Assembly: GCA_938045295.1 (NCBI GenBank)
Contig: CALINO010000010.1
Span: forward strand, 35,915-99,914
Reading direction: 5' to 3'
Source: an uncultured Arenicella sp.
GTDB lineage: Bacteria; Pseudomonadota; Gammaproteobacteria; Arenicellales; Arenicellaceae
DNA length: 64,000 bases
A model generated the notes under the pieces. The model did no database searches. It was not told where the DNA came from and saw only the letters and a list, made by a program, of their open reading frames with translations. Both the position numbers and the translations under genes were made by a program. Below, one piece after another: positions 29,433 through 38,747 of this stretch; within the stretch, counting starts at the first letter, position 1, and every line of letters begins with the position of its first letter.

Positions 29433-30680
29433 ATGACATTTTCAAAGTTTGGCGAAAAATTCACTCGCCGATCCGGCATTGGTCAACTGATGGTTGATTT
29501 AGGCAAAGCAAACGCATCAAATCACCCTGACCTGTACATGCTGGGCGGCGGCAACCCAGCCGCTATTGCTGACGCACAATCTTTATTTCAACATGAAATG
29601 GAGCACCTAATTCAATCAGGCTCTTTTCAATCAATGCTGGGTTTGTACGATGGGCCTAATGGCGAACAAGCCTTTCGAGACATACTGGCCGGCTTTCTGA
29701 ATCAAGAATTTGGCTGGGGAATTAGTGCAGAAAATATTTGCTTGACCAATGGCAGCCAAAACAGTTTTTTCTATCTGTTTAACTTGCTTGCCGGTGACAT
29801 GCCAGACGGCAGCAAAAAGAAAATCTTATTTCCACTTGCCCCAGAATACGTAGGCTACGCCGACGCCGGCTTAAGTGAAGACATGTTTGCCTCTTATCGA
29901 CCGCGTATTGAGCACTTAGAAAACCGTCAATTTAAATATCGTGTTGATTTTGAGCATTTAGAAATTGGTGACGACATTGCCGCCATCTGCCTTTCAAGAC
30001 CCACCAACCCCACCGGCAACGTGGTTACCGACCGTGAACTGGCAAACTTGAAAGCCTTGGCAGAAAAAAACAACATTCCGCTGATCATAGATAACGCCTA
30101 CGGCCAACCGTTTCCCAACGTCATTCACAGTGACGCCACACTGCAATGGGATGACAATACCGTTTTGTGCATGTCACTGTCTAAATTGGGTTTGCCCGGG
30201 GCACGCACTGGCATTGTCATTGCCAATGAAAAAATCACGCAAGCGTTAGGAGCACTGGGCGGCATTATCACCTTAGCCCCAAACAGCGTTGGCGCCGCAT
30301 TGTTAACTCGCCTGATAGAAACAGGCGAAATCAATCACTTAACACAAAACATTATCAAGCCACATTACAATGAATGCTTAGCTAATGCGCTGTCATTATT
30401 TGATCAAATCTTAAGCGATTTTCCGGTGCATCTGCACAAACCTGAAGGCGCATTTTTCATGTGGTTATGGATTGAAGGCATGAAAATTTCATCGCAAGAA
30501 TTGTATCAACGCCTAAAAGCAAGAAACGTGTTCGTGATTCCTGGCGAAGAATTTTTTATTGATATAGATCCAACGTGGAAGCACACGCAAGAGTGCATTC
30601 GCATCAATTACTCTCAACCCAAAGAAAAGCTAAAACGTGGCTTTGAGATACTGGCGCAAGAATTACAAAAGGTGACTTAA
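29433..30680 (+). CDS. avtA: Valine-pyruvate aminotransferase AvtA
   Basis: PLP-dependent fold-type I aminotransferase that interconverts valine/2-ketoisovalerate and alanine/pyruvate. The 415-residue protein has the AvtA-typical start (FSKFGEKFTRRSGIGQLMVDLG), MLGGGNPA near 36-43, YDGPNGEQAFRDILAGFLN near 68-86, SRPTNPTGNVVTDREL near 189-204, and the PLP lysine in SLSKLGLPGARTGIV near 248-262. The C-terminal arm contains GAFFMWLWIEGM and IRINYSQP. It probably forms a unit with the preceding dehydrogenase. Confidence 0.93.
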   Translation: MTFSKFGEKFTRRSGIGQLMVDLGKANASNHPDLYMLGGGNPAAIADAQSLFQHEMEHLIQSGSFQSMLGLYDGPNGEQAFRDILAGFLNQEFGWGISAENICLTNGSQNSFFYLFNLLAGDMPDGSKKKILFPLAPEYVGYADAGLSEDMFASYRPRIEHLENRQFKYRVDFEHLEIGDDIAAICLSRPTNPTGNVVTDRELANLKALAEKNNIPLIIDNAYGQPFPNVIHSDATLQWDDNTVLCMSLSKLGLPGARTGIVIANEKITQALGALGGIITLAPNSVGAALLTRLIETGEINHLTQNIIKPHYNECLANALSLFDQILSDFPVHLHKPEGAFFMWLWIEGMKISSQELYQRLKARNVFVIPGEEFFIDIDPTWKHTQECIRINYSQPKEKLKRGFEILAQELQKVT

Positions 30681-30773
30681 CGAAGCAACCGACAATTCAC
30701 CGCACCGCCAAAGAATCAGTACACACACTTAAATATCAATTAAAAATCAACACGTTGAGTACACTATTTAAAA

Positions 30774-31640
30774 TCAACTCTTCTTTGGTGGTCGCGGAAA
30801 AAGCAGTGACGTATTGCGTAAATAAGCCTGATACTGTGGGTCAGCCCCCCATTTCTGCGCGCCCTTTTGTTTAAGCAATGGAATGCCACTGACTTTAGTT
30901 AGCAATAAGTAGACGAAAATGGGCGATATCAAACATACCCATTGCCAGCCCTGCAAAATAGGCAGGGCCATTAACGCCACGCCAAACCACAGAGTTATTT
31001 CACCAAAGTAGTTTGGGTGCTGCGACCACGACCACAAACCTTCACTAATAAAGCGCCCACGGTTGGACGCTTGTTTGCGAAACTTTCGTTTCTGAGCATC
31101 GGCCACTGTTTCAAACACAAAGCCAAACAACCACACAATACCGCCCAACCAACCCAGCAACTCCATAGGCTGCTTATTGGCTGACGTGATAATAACCAAC
31201 GCACAGGCGGCCGTTAACAATACCCACAAGCCTTGCAGTGTCCATGCGTTTAAAAATCGTAACGGGTTCACCTTGATCTCATCAAAGCGTGAATCGTGGC
31301 CGTCTTGCAAAATGCGAGTGAATAAAAATAAGCCTAAGCGCAGCGCCCACACCACCACCATTACGGCCACTAATTGGCTTCGGGTGTCTAATTCACCAAC
31401 ACCATAAATGGCCAGCCCAATGACACTGAGGTAAGTAATACTACCAGTAAGGTCATAAAATTTTTCGGTCTGCGCCATACTTGACGGTATAAATACCAAC
31501 CAGTTAATCACGAAGGCCAGCAGCGCGCACAGCGCGAACAACCAATAGCCATGAAACAAGGTTCCGTTTTGGCCACCAGCCCAGCCAACACCGGCCCCAA
31601 TTAAGACCACAATCAAAAATATGAGTAACGATTTAACCAT
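30774..31640 (-). CDS. DUF1295 multi-pass membrane protein (steroid 5-alpha-reductase-like)
   Basis: A 288-residue membrane protein with about seven hydrophobic segments. The C-terminal half has the DUF1295 pattern: GLWSWSQHPNYFGEITLWFGVALM near residues 203-226 and a region ending KVSGIPLLKQKGAQKWG, which resembles 3-oxo-5-alpha-steroid 4-dehydrogenase and isoprenylcysteine methyltransferase cores. Physiological substrate unknown. The ATG at 31640 starts directly before the first membrane helix; an ATG at 31700 would add 20 polar residues. Divergent from the GNAT gene. Confidence 0.88.
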   Translation of the reverse strand: MVKSLLIFLIVVLIGAGVGWAGGQNGTLFHGYWLFALCALLAFVINWLVFIPSSMAQTEKFYDLTGSITYLSVIGLAIYGVGELDTRSQLVAVMVVVWALRLGLFLFTRILQDGHDSRFDEIKVNPLRFLNAWTLQGLWVLLTAACALVIITSANKQPMELLGWLGGIVWLFGFVFETVADAQKRKFRKQASNRGRFISEGLWSWSQHPNYFGEITLWFGVALMALPILQGWQWVCLISPIFVYLLLTKVSGIPLLKQKGAQKWGADPQYQAYLRNTSLLFPRPPKKS

Positions 31641-31759
31641 CAAATTTCTCGTGTTAAGGTTATTGAATGCACGTAATGACGGCATTATGTCAGCTTGCAC
31701 TCACAATCACATGAACGTACGGCCGACTGAATACTTATAAACACGAACAAGTAATAACA

Positions 31760-32317
31760 ATGACATTAGAAACCGAACGCGTCATTTTGCGGCAATGGCA
31801 AGACCGTGACCTACCCATCTTTGCCGAGCTCAATGCCAACCCACAAGTCATGCAATATTTTCCGCAGCCGTTAACTGGGCAACAAAGCAATGACATGGCG
31901 CACATGTGCAAAACGCTGATCGCAAAAAACGGTTGGGGGCTCTGGGCGGCCGAACTTAAGAGCACTAGCGAATTTATTGGCGGTATTGGCTTACATAAGC
32001 CTGAGTCAGCATTGCCATTTTCGCCTTGCGTGGAAATAGCTTGGCGGCTGCATATAAATTATTGGGGCAAAGGATACGCCACCGAAGCCGCAACAAAAGC
32101 ACTGCAGTTTTGCTTTGAAGAACTCAATGAAAGCGAAGTTGTGTCATTCACCACCATAAAAAATGCTCGATCACGCGCCGTGATGCGGCGCTTAGGTTTT
32201 AGCAACACCAATGAAAACTTCAAACACCCCGACATTTCAACCGATCACCCACTAAGCGAACATGTGCTGTACAAACTGACCCAGCATGAGTGGCAACAAA
32301 AACAACGCACCAAATAA
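31760..32317 (+). CDS. GNAT-family N-acetyltransferase (RimJ/RimL-like)
   Basis: A 185-residue acetyltransferase of the RimJ/RimL-type GNAT_3 group, usually acting on protein N-termini or small amines. The start TLETERVILRQWQDRDLPIFAELN is typical, with IAWRLHINYWGKGYATEAATKAL near 93-115 as the acetyl-CoA-binding loop (motif A) and NARSRAVMRRLGF near 135-147. The substrate is unknown. Monocistronic between the DUF1295 gene and the class-V PLP enzyme. Confidence 0.92.
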   Translation: MTLETERVILRQWQDRDLPIFAELNANPQVMQYFPQPLTGQQSNDMAHMCKTLIAKNGWGLWAAELKSTSEFIGGIGLHKPESALPFSPCVEIAWRLHINYWGKGYATEAATKALQFCFEELNESEVVSFTTIKNARSRAVMRRLGFSNTNENFKHPDISTDHPLSEHVLYKLTQHEWQQKQRTK

Positions 32318-32387
32318 GCTCAAATCGCAGCATTCGTAAGCACACAAGCCAATAAAGTGCTTCTAGCCAACCCACTCACAACCTATA

Positions 32388-33809
32388 ATGATGACCATGA
32401 GTACTGCAAACCAACCCATGCTCGAGTTCATTGGCATTGACACTCGCTACGACACCGCTGACGGCCACAACCTGCCTCGCTTACACTTAGACGGCGCGGC
32501 GTCGCCGTTAGCTTGCAAAGTGGCGTTAGACACCACCGCCGAGTTACTTCCGCACTACTCAAACAGCCACAGTTATGTGCACAACTCAGCAAAAATTTCG
32601 ACCAACGCCTTAGCCTGGGCGCACGATGAATTGCTTAACTTTCTCGATGCCTCGCCAGACCTCTACACCGCCATTTTTATTGGTGCCGGCACCACTGCCG
32701 CCATTAATCGAGTAGCCCGAGGTTTGTCGGTAGCCAGGGCGGAGAAAAAAATCGTGCTGGTTTCACCAATGGAGCACCACGCTAACGATCTGCCCCATCG
32801 CCAATTTGGCAATCAAGTGCATTATTTGCCCCTACAAGGCCATGGCGCTTTGCAAGGCGCTGTCGATTTGCAAGGCATGGAAGCATTATTTGAAGAACAC
32901 TCAGGTAATGTGAATTACGTTGCCGTTTCGTCGGTTAGTAATGTCACTGGCATACGCAACCCAATTGAGAAAATAAGCCAAATAGCGCACAAACATGGCG
33001 CCTTAGTGGTGGTTGATGGTGCGCAAAGTGTGGCGCATGGGCCAAGCGAATTAAACCGCTTGAATGCCGACTTTTTCATCTTCTCTGGGCACAAACTATA
33101 CACCCCATTTTCCCCGGGCGTACTGGTGGCCAAAAAAAACATACTGCAAGATTTACCCGAGCAAGACCTCGGTGGTGGTTCGGTGTCAACCGTCAGCTAT
33201 TACGACTATCAATTACTAGCCACCTACCCAGATCGCGAGCAATCAGGAACACCTAATATTGCCGGAAGCATTGCATTAGCAAGTGTTCTTAAGCGCATGA
33301 ATAAATTAGGTTTAGAAGCTGTTTCTCAACACAGCTCACGCACCATGACTTATTTGGTTGATGAATTAAAAAAGCTGCCCAATATTACCTTTTACGGCGA
33401 CCCAAGCTTAGCGCGAATAGGCGCGGTATCGTTTAACCATAAACGTATTGATCACGGTTTAGTGGCCGCCATATTAAACGACTATTACGCCATTGCGGTG
33501 CGCAACGAATGCTTTTGCGCTCACCCATACGTGAGCAGCTTATTAAAAGAAGAACTTTGGCAGCTAGATTTAAGCAACATTGCCGACGACCAGCAAGAAG
33601 ACTACATTAACCGAAAACGTGGCATGGTGCGGATAAGCATCAGTTTGTACAACAGTACCGAAGACGTTGACCGCTTAATAAGTGCACTGACTGAACTAGA
33701 TACGAGGATTGACGAACTGGATAAGGAATACCAAGCGCAAAATGACGGTTCTTACGTGCACAAAACATTCAATGTGGACTGGCGCTCTGAACTCAGCTTT
33801 ATTGACTAA
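32388..33809 (+). CDS. Class-V aminotransferase fold PLP enzyme, cysteine-desulfurase-like
   Basis: A 473-residue PLP enzyme of the aminotransferase class V/NifS superfamily. The PLP lysine is in FIFSGHKLYTPFSPGVLVA near residues 225-243; the preceding VVVDGAQSVAHGP is the cofactor-binding Asp/His region; SPMEHHANDLPHR matches the desulfurase histidine segment. A loop VRNECFCAHPYV near 370-381 aligns with the SufS-type active-site cysteine loop (CAQPL), which suggests C-S bond cleavage rather than plain transamination. The protein is longer than IscS or SufS (about 405) and has a C-terminal extension. No Fe-S or sulfur-transfer genes adjoin it. Not a canonical IscS/SufS, so the substrate is left open. 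Confidence 0.85.
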   Translation: MMTMSTANQPMLEFIGIDTRYDTADGHNLPRLHLDGAASPLACKVALDTTAELLPHYSNSHSYVHNSAKISTNALAWAHDELLNFLDASPDLYTAIFIGAGTTAAINRVARGLSVARAEKKIVLVSPMEHHANDLPHRQFGNQVHYLPLQGHGALQGAVDLQGMEALFEEHSGNVNYVAVSSVSNVTGIRNPIEKISQIAHKHGALVVVDGAQSVAHGPSELNRLNADFFIFSGHKLYTPFSPGVLVAKKNILQDLPEQDLGGGSVSTVSYYDYQLLATYPDREQSGTPNIAGSIALASVLKRMNKLGLEAVSQHSSRTMTYLVDELKKLPNITFYGDPSLARIGAVSFNHKRIDHGLVAAILNDYYAIAVRNECFCAHPYVSSLLKEELWQLDLSNIADDQQEDYINRKRGMVRISISLYNSTEDVDRLISALTELDTRIDELDKEYQAQNDGSYVHKTFNVDWRSELSFID

Positions 33810-33927
33810 CCCCACGCCTAACTGCTTTAATTGATTCATTGATCGGGCTGTTGGGCTGTAACAGCGCTGATCGTTTTGCTTTTGTCAGGATTAACACCAA
33901 AGCAATGGGTTGTGAGTTTCGGAGTCA

Positions 33928-35100
33928 ATGCTCACCAATATAACTAAACGGGATGTAGGTTGTATCGTTATGAAAAACGACATTTATCGTACCAAAATCA
34001 CAGAACTGCTGCGCTTTGCTGACATAACCGTGGATGGCAAGCAGCCATATGACATTCAAATTCATCACCCAGATTTTTTTAAACGCGTTATTGGCCAAGG
34101 CTCGTTAGGGCTTGGCGAAGCTTACATGGACGGTTGGTGGCAATGTGAGCAACTGGATGAATTCATTTACCGCGCACTGACTGCACGCTTGCAAACCAAG
34201 ATCACCACTTTGAAAGACAAACTGTTTTATGTTTACGCGCATTTTATAAATCGGCAAACCGGCAAAAAAGCGTTTGAAGTGGGCTCGCAACACTACGACG
34301 TTGGCAACGACTTGTATGAACGTATGCTTGATAAGCGCATGATTTACACGTGCGGGTATTGGCAAGACGCGAACGACTTAGACCAAGCCCAAGAGCACAA
34401 ACTTGAATTAGTGTGCCGAAAATTAAAACTACAGCCCGGCATGCGCGTGCTGGATATCGGCTGTGGCTGGGGTGGCGCGGCACGTTATATGGCTGAAAAG
34501 TACGATGTGGAAGTGCTGGGCATCAGTGTCTCGCAAGAACAAGTTGATCTCGCTAACGCACAGTCTGACGGGTTTAATGTTAGCTTTGAATTTGCGGATT
34601 ATCGCGATTTAAACCAGTCGTTTGACCGGGTTTTTTCCCTAGGCATGTTTGAGCATGTGGGCTATAAGAATTACGCCGATTATTTTAAAGTGGTGGATCG
34701 ATGCCTTAACGACGGTGGGCTATTTTTGTTGCACACCATAGGCTTTCAATACACGTCGGAAAAAGTAGACCCGTGGATCGAACGCTATATATTTCCAAAC
34801 TCCATCTTGCCGTCTGCCGAACTAATTAGCAAACACAGTGCGCCTTATTTCAAGCTCGAAGATTGGCATAACTTTGGCTTAGATTACGTGAAAACGTTAC
34901 ACGCGTGGGACCAAAACATTAGCGCAGCGTGGAGTGAGTTACCAAACTACGATGACGAATTTCAACGTAAATGGCATTATTATTTAATGTGTTGCGCTGG
35001 ATCCTTTAAAGCATGCAACAATCATTTGTGGCAAATCGTATTTTCAAAAGGCGAGAAAGACGAGCCCTATCAAGCCGTGCGTTCAGCGGTTACCGGCTAA
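33928..35100 (+). CDS. cfa: Cyclopropane-fatty-acyl-phospholipid synthase
   Basis: AdoMet-dependent enzyme that adds methylene to cis double bonds of membrane lipids, usually in stationary phase or acid stress. At 390 residues it matches E. coli Cfa (382): HHPDFFKRVIGQGSLGLGEAYMDGWW near 43-68, QHYDVGNDLYERMLDKRMIYTCGYW near 122-146, the AdoMet site VLDIGCGWGGAARYMAEKY near 172-190, and LFLLHTIGFQY, DWHNFGLDYVKTLHAW further on. An ATG at 33970 is also possible; the ATG at 33928 has GGAG close upstream. Confidence 0.95.
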   Translation: MLTNITKRDVGCIVMKNDIYRTKITELLRFADITVDGKQPYDIQIHHPDFFKRVIGQGSLGLGEAYMDGWWQCEQLDEFIYRALTARLQTKITTLKDKLFYVYAHFINRQTGKKAFEVGSQHYDVGNDLYERMLDKRMIYTCGYWQDANDLDQAQEHKLELVCRKLKLQPGMRVLDIGCGWGGAARYMAEKYDVEVLGISVSQEQVDLANAQSDGFNVSFEFADYRDLNQSFDRVFSLGMFEHVGYKNYADYFKVVDRCLNDGGLFLLHTIGFQYTSEKVDPWIERYIFPNSILPSAELISKHSAPYFKLEDWHNFGLDYVKTLHAWDQNISAAWSELPNYDDEFQRKWHYYLMCCAGSFKACNNHLWQIVFSKGEKDEPYQAVRSAVTG

Positions 35101-35184
35101 GAGCTGCCGAGCAAAATATCTAATATTGAACAGCTAATATTGAGCACTTAAGAAAAGTATTTCAGTGGTAAATAAAATAACTGG

Positions 35185-35436
35185 TTAACCGCGCGCTTTG
35201 GCAGAATACACCAAGCTCAAATTTGCACTTGCTCTGTGCGCTTTCTTGCTGGCGTTCTGACGTGCTCTTTTCTTAACAATTCTTTCTATGGCACTGTCGT
35301 CTTCTGGGTTCAATTCAACCGACAACCAGTCGTGGCATTCCATGCCCGCTTCATAAGGAACCAATGGCCCTTCGATTGTTTCTGGGTGGTTGTATATCAT
35401 GTCGTCAGTGACAGGAACAAAATATTGATGATTCAT
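35185..35436 (-). CDS. Small hypothetical protein
   Basis: An 83-residue protein from ATG at 35436 (another ATG is four codons upstream). It begins MNHQYFVPVTDDMIYNHPE and has an acidic centre and a basic C-terminal half (KKRARQNASKKAHRA). No signal peptide, membrane segment or known motif is visible. It is oriented opposite to cfa and pdsR, with sensible spacing on both sides. I regard it as a probable real gene of unknown function; absence of homologues would undo this. Confidence 0.55.
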   Translation of the reverse strand: MNHQYFVPVTDDMIYNHPETIEGPLVPYEAGMECHDWLSVELNPEDDSAIERIVKKRARQNASKKAHRASANLSLVYSAKARG

Positions 35437-35754
35437 ACTACTTCTCACTACGGGTGTTTGGTTCTACTCTTCTCTTTTACTTAGCTTTCGGCAGTATTAA
35501 TACATTGATACTGCGTTTTTGGCTTGAAGCCCTGAAGTGACTCGTTACTTGTCAAATCGAACGTTTCAAACGTTATAAAACTAAGCGCTTTTCTCTCACC
35601 CTTGTATTAAACGACTTTTATGTGACTTTTTACGGAGTAACTAATGGTAAAAACATGGTTTTATTCGTAACACGTGCCACTTAATGACATTTAAGGCAGA
35701 ATAAGCCAACCACATTCAAAGAAATGACACGCAAGCCGGAGAATAGAAGACAGA
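35437..35754 (+). promoter_or_regulatory. Regulatory region upstream of the two-component pair: promoter, palindrome, mini-ORF
   Basis: This 318-bp gap holds a candidate promoter TTGTCA (35549-35554) and TTATAA (35573-35578) with an 18-nt spacer. Inside it is a perfect palindrome AACGTTT-C-AAACGTT (35560-35574). Downstream, GGAG (35634-35637) precedes an 8-codon ORF, MVKTWFYS (35644-35670), with ideal 6-nt spacing. pdsR starts at 35755. The promoter, operator and leader peptide are predictions from pattern only. Confidence 0.45.
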
Positions 35755-36471
35755 ATGGTAAATAATTCCGCCAGAAAAGTAGCGATTGTTGAAGATGACT
35801 TTGACCAACGAGAAAACTACCGCGATGCGTTACAGCAGTCTGGCTACGAAGTAACAACCTACGCAAACCGCCCAGATGCCTTAAGTGGCATGAGCAGCAG
35901 CATGCCAGACTTGGCAATACTAGACATAATGCTGGAAAATGAAATGGACGGCGGTTTTGACCTGTGTCGCGATTTAAGAGCGCTTTCGCCCACCTTGCCA
36001 ATCATATTTCTAACCGCCAGAGACAGCGACATAGATCGTGTGTCAGGCTTACGCTTAGATGCGTGGGACTACTTAACTAAGCCATTGAATATGCAGTATT
36101 TAAGCGTAAGAATAAATTCATTATTTCGCATTGTTGATAGCTTAAATCAAACCTCAGACTCACCTCAGGCTGACTCAGTAATAGTGGATGATTTGAGCAT
36201 CAATGAAGACAGCATGTCCATTAAATGGAAAGGCCACGAGCTCAGTTTCACCCTGACTGAATTTTGGTTAATTGAATCCATGGCTCGCCACCCTGGGCAC
36301 GTAAAAACCTACGAGAACATGATGCAAATAACCAGACAAAGCTACGTTGAACGCAACACAATCAACGGTTACATAAGGCGAATTCGCAATAAATTCAAAG
36401 AAGTGGATTCAAATTTTAAACAAATACAAACCGTATTTGGTGTCGGTTATAAATGGAGTTCAGTAGAATAA
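35755..36471 (+). CDS. Response regulator of the proteobacterial dedicated-sortase type (PdsR-like), OmpR/PhoB class
   Basis: A 238-residue DNA-binding response regulator. The receiver domain (about 1-125) has acidic residues D14/D15, phospho-acceptor D57 in LAILDIML, and the switch/Lys region FLTARDSD...TKPLN; the winged-helix domain (about 140-238) ends with TINGYIRRIRNKFKEVD and VFGVGYKWS. The stretch RENYRDALQQSGYEVTTYANRP and DGGFDLCRDLRALSPTLPI is strikingly like the family named for dedicated proteobacterial sortase systems (marine_sort_RR); this is from memory of the family. The kinase follows 18 bp later. No sortase gene is in the window. Confidence 0.85.
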   Translation: MVNNSARKVAIVEDDFDQRENYRDALQQSGYEVTTYANRPDALSGMSSSMPDLAILDIMLENEMDGGFDLCRDLRALSPTLPIIFLTARDSDIDRVSGLRLDAWDYLTKPLNMQYLSVRINSLFRIVDSLNQTSDSPQADSVIVDDLSINEDSMSIKWKGHELSFTLTEFWLIESMARHPGHVKTYENMMQITRQSYVERNTINGYIRRIRNKFKEVDSNFKQIQTVFGVGYKWSSVE

Positions 36472-36489
36472 GGCATTCACGCTCAACCC

Positions 36490-38697
36490 ATGCAACTCAT
36501 TATGCGCGCTGCTTTTTCAATTCGCACCAAACTCTTATTAGTCGCCTTACTGCTACTGCTAATTCCGTGGATGTCGTACATCTACGTGCGAGACATGAAA
36601 ACCTTTTTGCTGGCCGGTCAAGAAGACGCCTTAGCACTCACCTCGCGCGCGGTGGCCACGGTACTTCACGACCGCCCCGAACTGTTTGCACAACCCACTA
36701 ACTTAAATTCCGAAGAAGCCGAAGGTAATGAAATTTACGCAGCGCCACTGCCTAATTACATAAACATTAACGGCGATTTGAGTGACTGGGGTGAACAGGT
36801 TAAGCAAACCGTCACCTCCGTACCGGCCGCTGTAGACAAAGTACTCAATCCCGACAATGTGATCTCGGTTGATCATGCCATGGGGTACCGTGGTAATTTT
36901 ATTTACGCCTTCTTTAAGGTAACCGATGACCACCTTATTTTTAGGCAGCCTGAATTTTTACGCGTTAACGCCGCTGACCACATTCGTATCACGCTTAAAG
37001 ACCCGGGTCGGCCTGAGCAGCGCTACACACTGATTGCCAATCAAGCCGGCCGCATGAGCATCTACCCGATGGACGAGGCTTGGCAATACCCCATCAGCGG
37101 CAAGCCCAATTACGATTTAGCGGCTGAAATTCAACCAACCGACACTGGCTATGTGGTTGAATTGCGCATACCACGGTTCATGCTGCATTCCGATACCCGA
37201 GTCAGCTTAACCGTGGCCGACGTTGATGACCCCAATACTTACGACATTGAAGCCACGGTGATCACCACGCCACGCAGCGAAACCGACCGGCTGTCGAAAG
37301 TGTTACGCCGCTCGCCCGAAGTGGATAAAATTATTAAAGGCTTAAACCGTGCCGACACGCGCATTTGGGTCTTTGCGCAAGACCGCCGTTTACTCACCGT
37401 GGTTGGCGACATACTGACCACGCCCGCCACTTACGAAGTCACCAAACCACAGTACAATGGGGACTACCTAAGATACACAAAAGACATGGTGGCGTATTAC
37501 TACAATGTGTCTTTGCAAACCGTGTTCACCTTTATCATCGAGCAGCAAGTGCCCTATGGCAGCGAAAACGCCGATCAAATTGAAGCGCGCAGCACCGAAC
37601 TGATTAAAGGCGCCCTGCTTGGCAATATATCCACTTCAAGAGGCCCATCCGCTAAAAATCATGGCCCTATTTTGATGTCGGCGCACCCTATTTTCTTAGA
37701 CGATTCGGTGCAAGGCGCTGTGGTGGTAGAACAAAGCACCAATCAAGTATTAAGGCAACAACAAGCCATTTTAGAGAACGTAATAAGCATTACCTTATTA
37801 GTGCTTATTACGGTGGCCACCGCTTTGCTGTTTTTCGCCTCACGCTTAACCTTACGCATCCGCCGTTTGCGAAACGCCACCGAAACAGCCATTGACCGCG
37901 ATGGCCGCATTTTGCATCAACGGCTCAACGCCGAAGCCAAAGCCGGCGATGAAATCGGCGATTTATCACGCTCGGTCAGCAATATGCTTGGGCGTTTATC
38001 GCAATACACCAATTACCTAAAAGGCTTACCCGATACCTTGGCACACGAAGTCAGCAACCCATTAAATGTGGTGAACTCGTCGCTGCACAATCTGGGGCGC
38101 GAAGTGCCTGAATCGGTAAACAGCAAGTACATGGCACGAGCCCAGAATGGCTTAAATCGAATTGGGTCAATTTTGCGCAATTTAACCGAAGCGGCAAACC
38201 TTGAGCAAGCCATGCAATCGGAAACACGAGAGCAGATTGATTTGATTGATTTGATCGAAAGCTACGTAGACGGCTATTCATTCTCCAACCCAGAGCAACC
38301 TTTCGACGTGATTATTCAAGCGCGCCCACTGCCGGTTGAAGTGGCGCCCGATTATATTGCTCAGGCCTTAGACAAACTCATTGATAATGCCATCGACTTC
38401 GCCGCACCAGACACAGCAATTGTGGTAAAAGCAAAACGGCTTAACAATTTTGCGCAAATAGATATTATCAATAAAGGCTCAAGCTTGCCCGATGGCATGG
38501 CCGAACGAATCTTTGAGCCACTTGTATCATTAGGCCGTAAAGACGCTCAAAAAGTCAGCTTAGGCATGGGCTTGTACATCGTTAAACTTATTGCCAGTTT
38601 TCATGGGGGCGACGTATTAGCACGCAACCTGCTCAGCGCCGACGGCGTGATCTTTTCTTTATCGCTGCCTATCTACGACCCAACAACGTCAAGCTAA
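36490..38697 (+). CDS. Sensor histidine kinase with large periplasmic domain (PdsS-like)
   Basis: A 735-residue membrane kinase partnered with the preceding regulator. TM1 is near residues 9-26. The periplasmic part, about 28-430, includes a CBM9-like beta-sandwich (YININGDLSDWGEQ near 90-103; HIRITLKDPG; YVVELRIPRFML) of the kind that binds carbohydrate or wall material in other proteins. TM2 is near 432-455, then a HAMP-like linker. The H-box is LAHEVSNPLNVVNSSLHNL near 516-534. The ATPase has LDKLIDNAIDFA near 630 and LGMGLYIVKLIASFHGG near 692. Length and domain order match kinases of the marine dedicated-sortase family. Confidence 0.85.
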   Translation: MQLIMRAAFSIRTKLLLVALLLLLIPWMSYIYVRDMKTFLLAGQEDALALTSRAVATVLHDRPELFAQPTNLNSEEAEGNEIYAAPLPNYININGDLSDWGEQVKQTVTSVPAAVDKVLNPDNVISVDHAMGYRGNFIYAFFKVTDDHLIFRQPEFLRVNAADHIRITLKDPGRPEQRYTLIANQAGRMSIYPMDEAWQYPISGKPNYDLAAEIQPTDTGYVVELRIPRFMLHSDTRVSLTVADVDDPNTYDIEATVITTPRSETDRLSKVLRRSPEVDKIIKGLNRADTRIWVFAQDRRLLTVVGDILTTPATYEVTKPQYNGDYLRYTKDMVAYYYNVSLQTVFTFIIEQQVPYGSENADQIEARSTELIKGALLGNISTSRGPSAKNHGPILMSAHPIFLDDSVQGAVVVEQSTNQVLRQQQAILENVISITLLVLITVATALLFFASRLTLRIRRLRNATETAIDRDGRILHQRLNAEAKAGDEIGDLSRSVSNMLGRLSQYTNYLKGLPDTLAHEVSNPLNVVNSSLHNLGREVPESVNSKYMARAQNGLNRIGSILRNLTEAANLEQAMQSETREQIDLIDLIESYVDGYSFSNPEQPFDVIIQARPLPVEVAPDYIAQALDKLIDNAIDFAAPDTAIVVKAKRLNNFAQIDIINKGSSLPDGMAERIFEPLVSLGRKDAQKVSLGMGLYIVKLIASFHGGDVLARNLLSADGVIFSLSLPIYDPTTSS

Positions 38698-38747
38698 CAA
38701 ACTGGGCCGTATAATCAGAATTAATAAATCACCAAACGGACACACAC

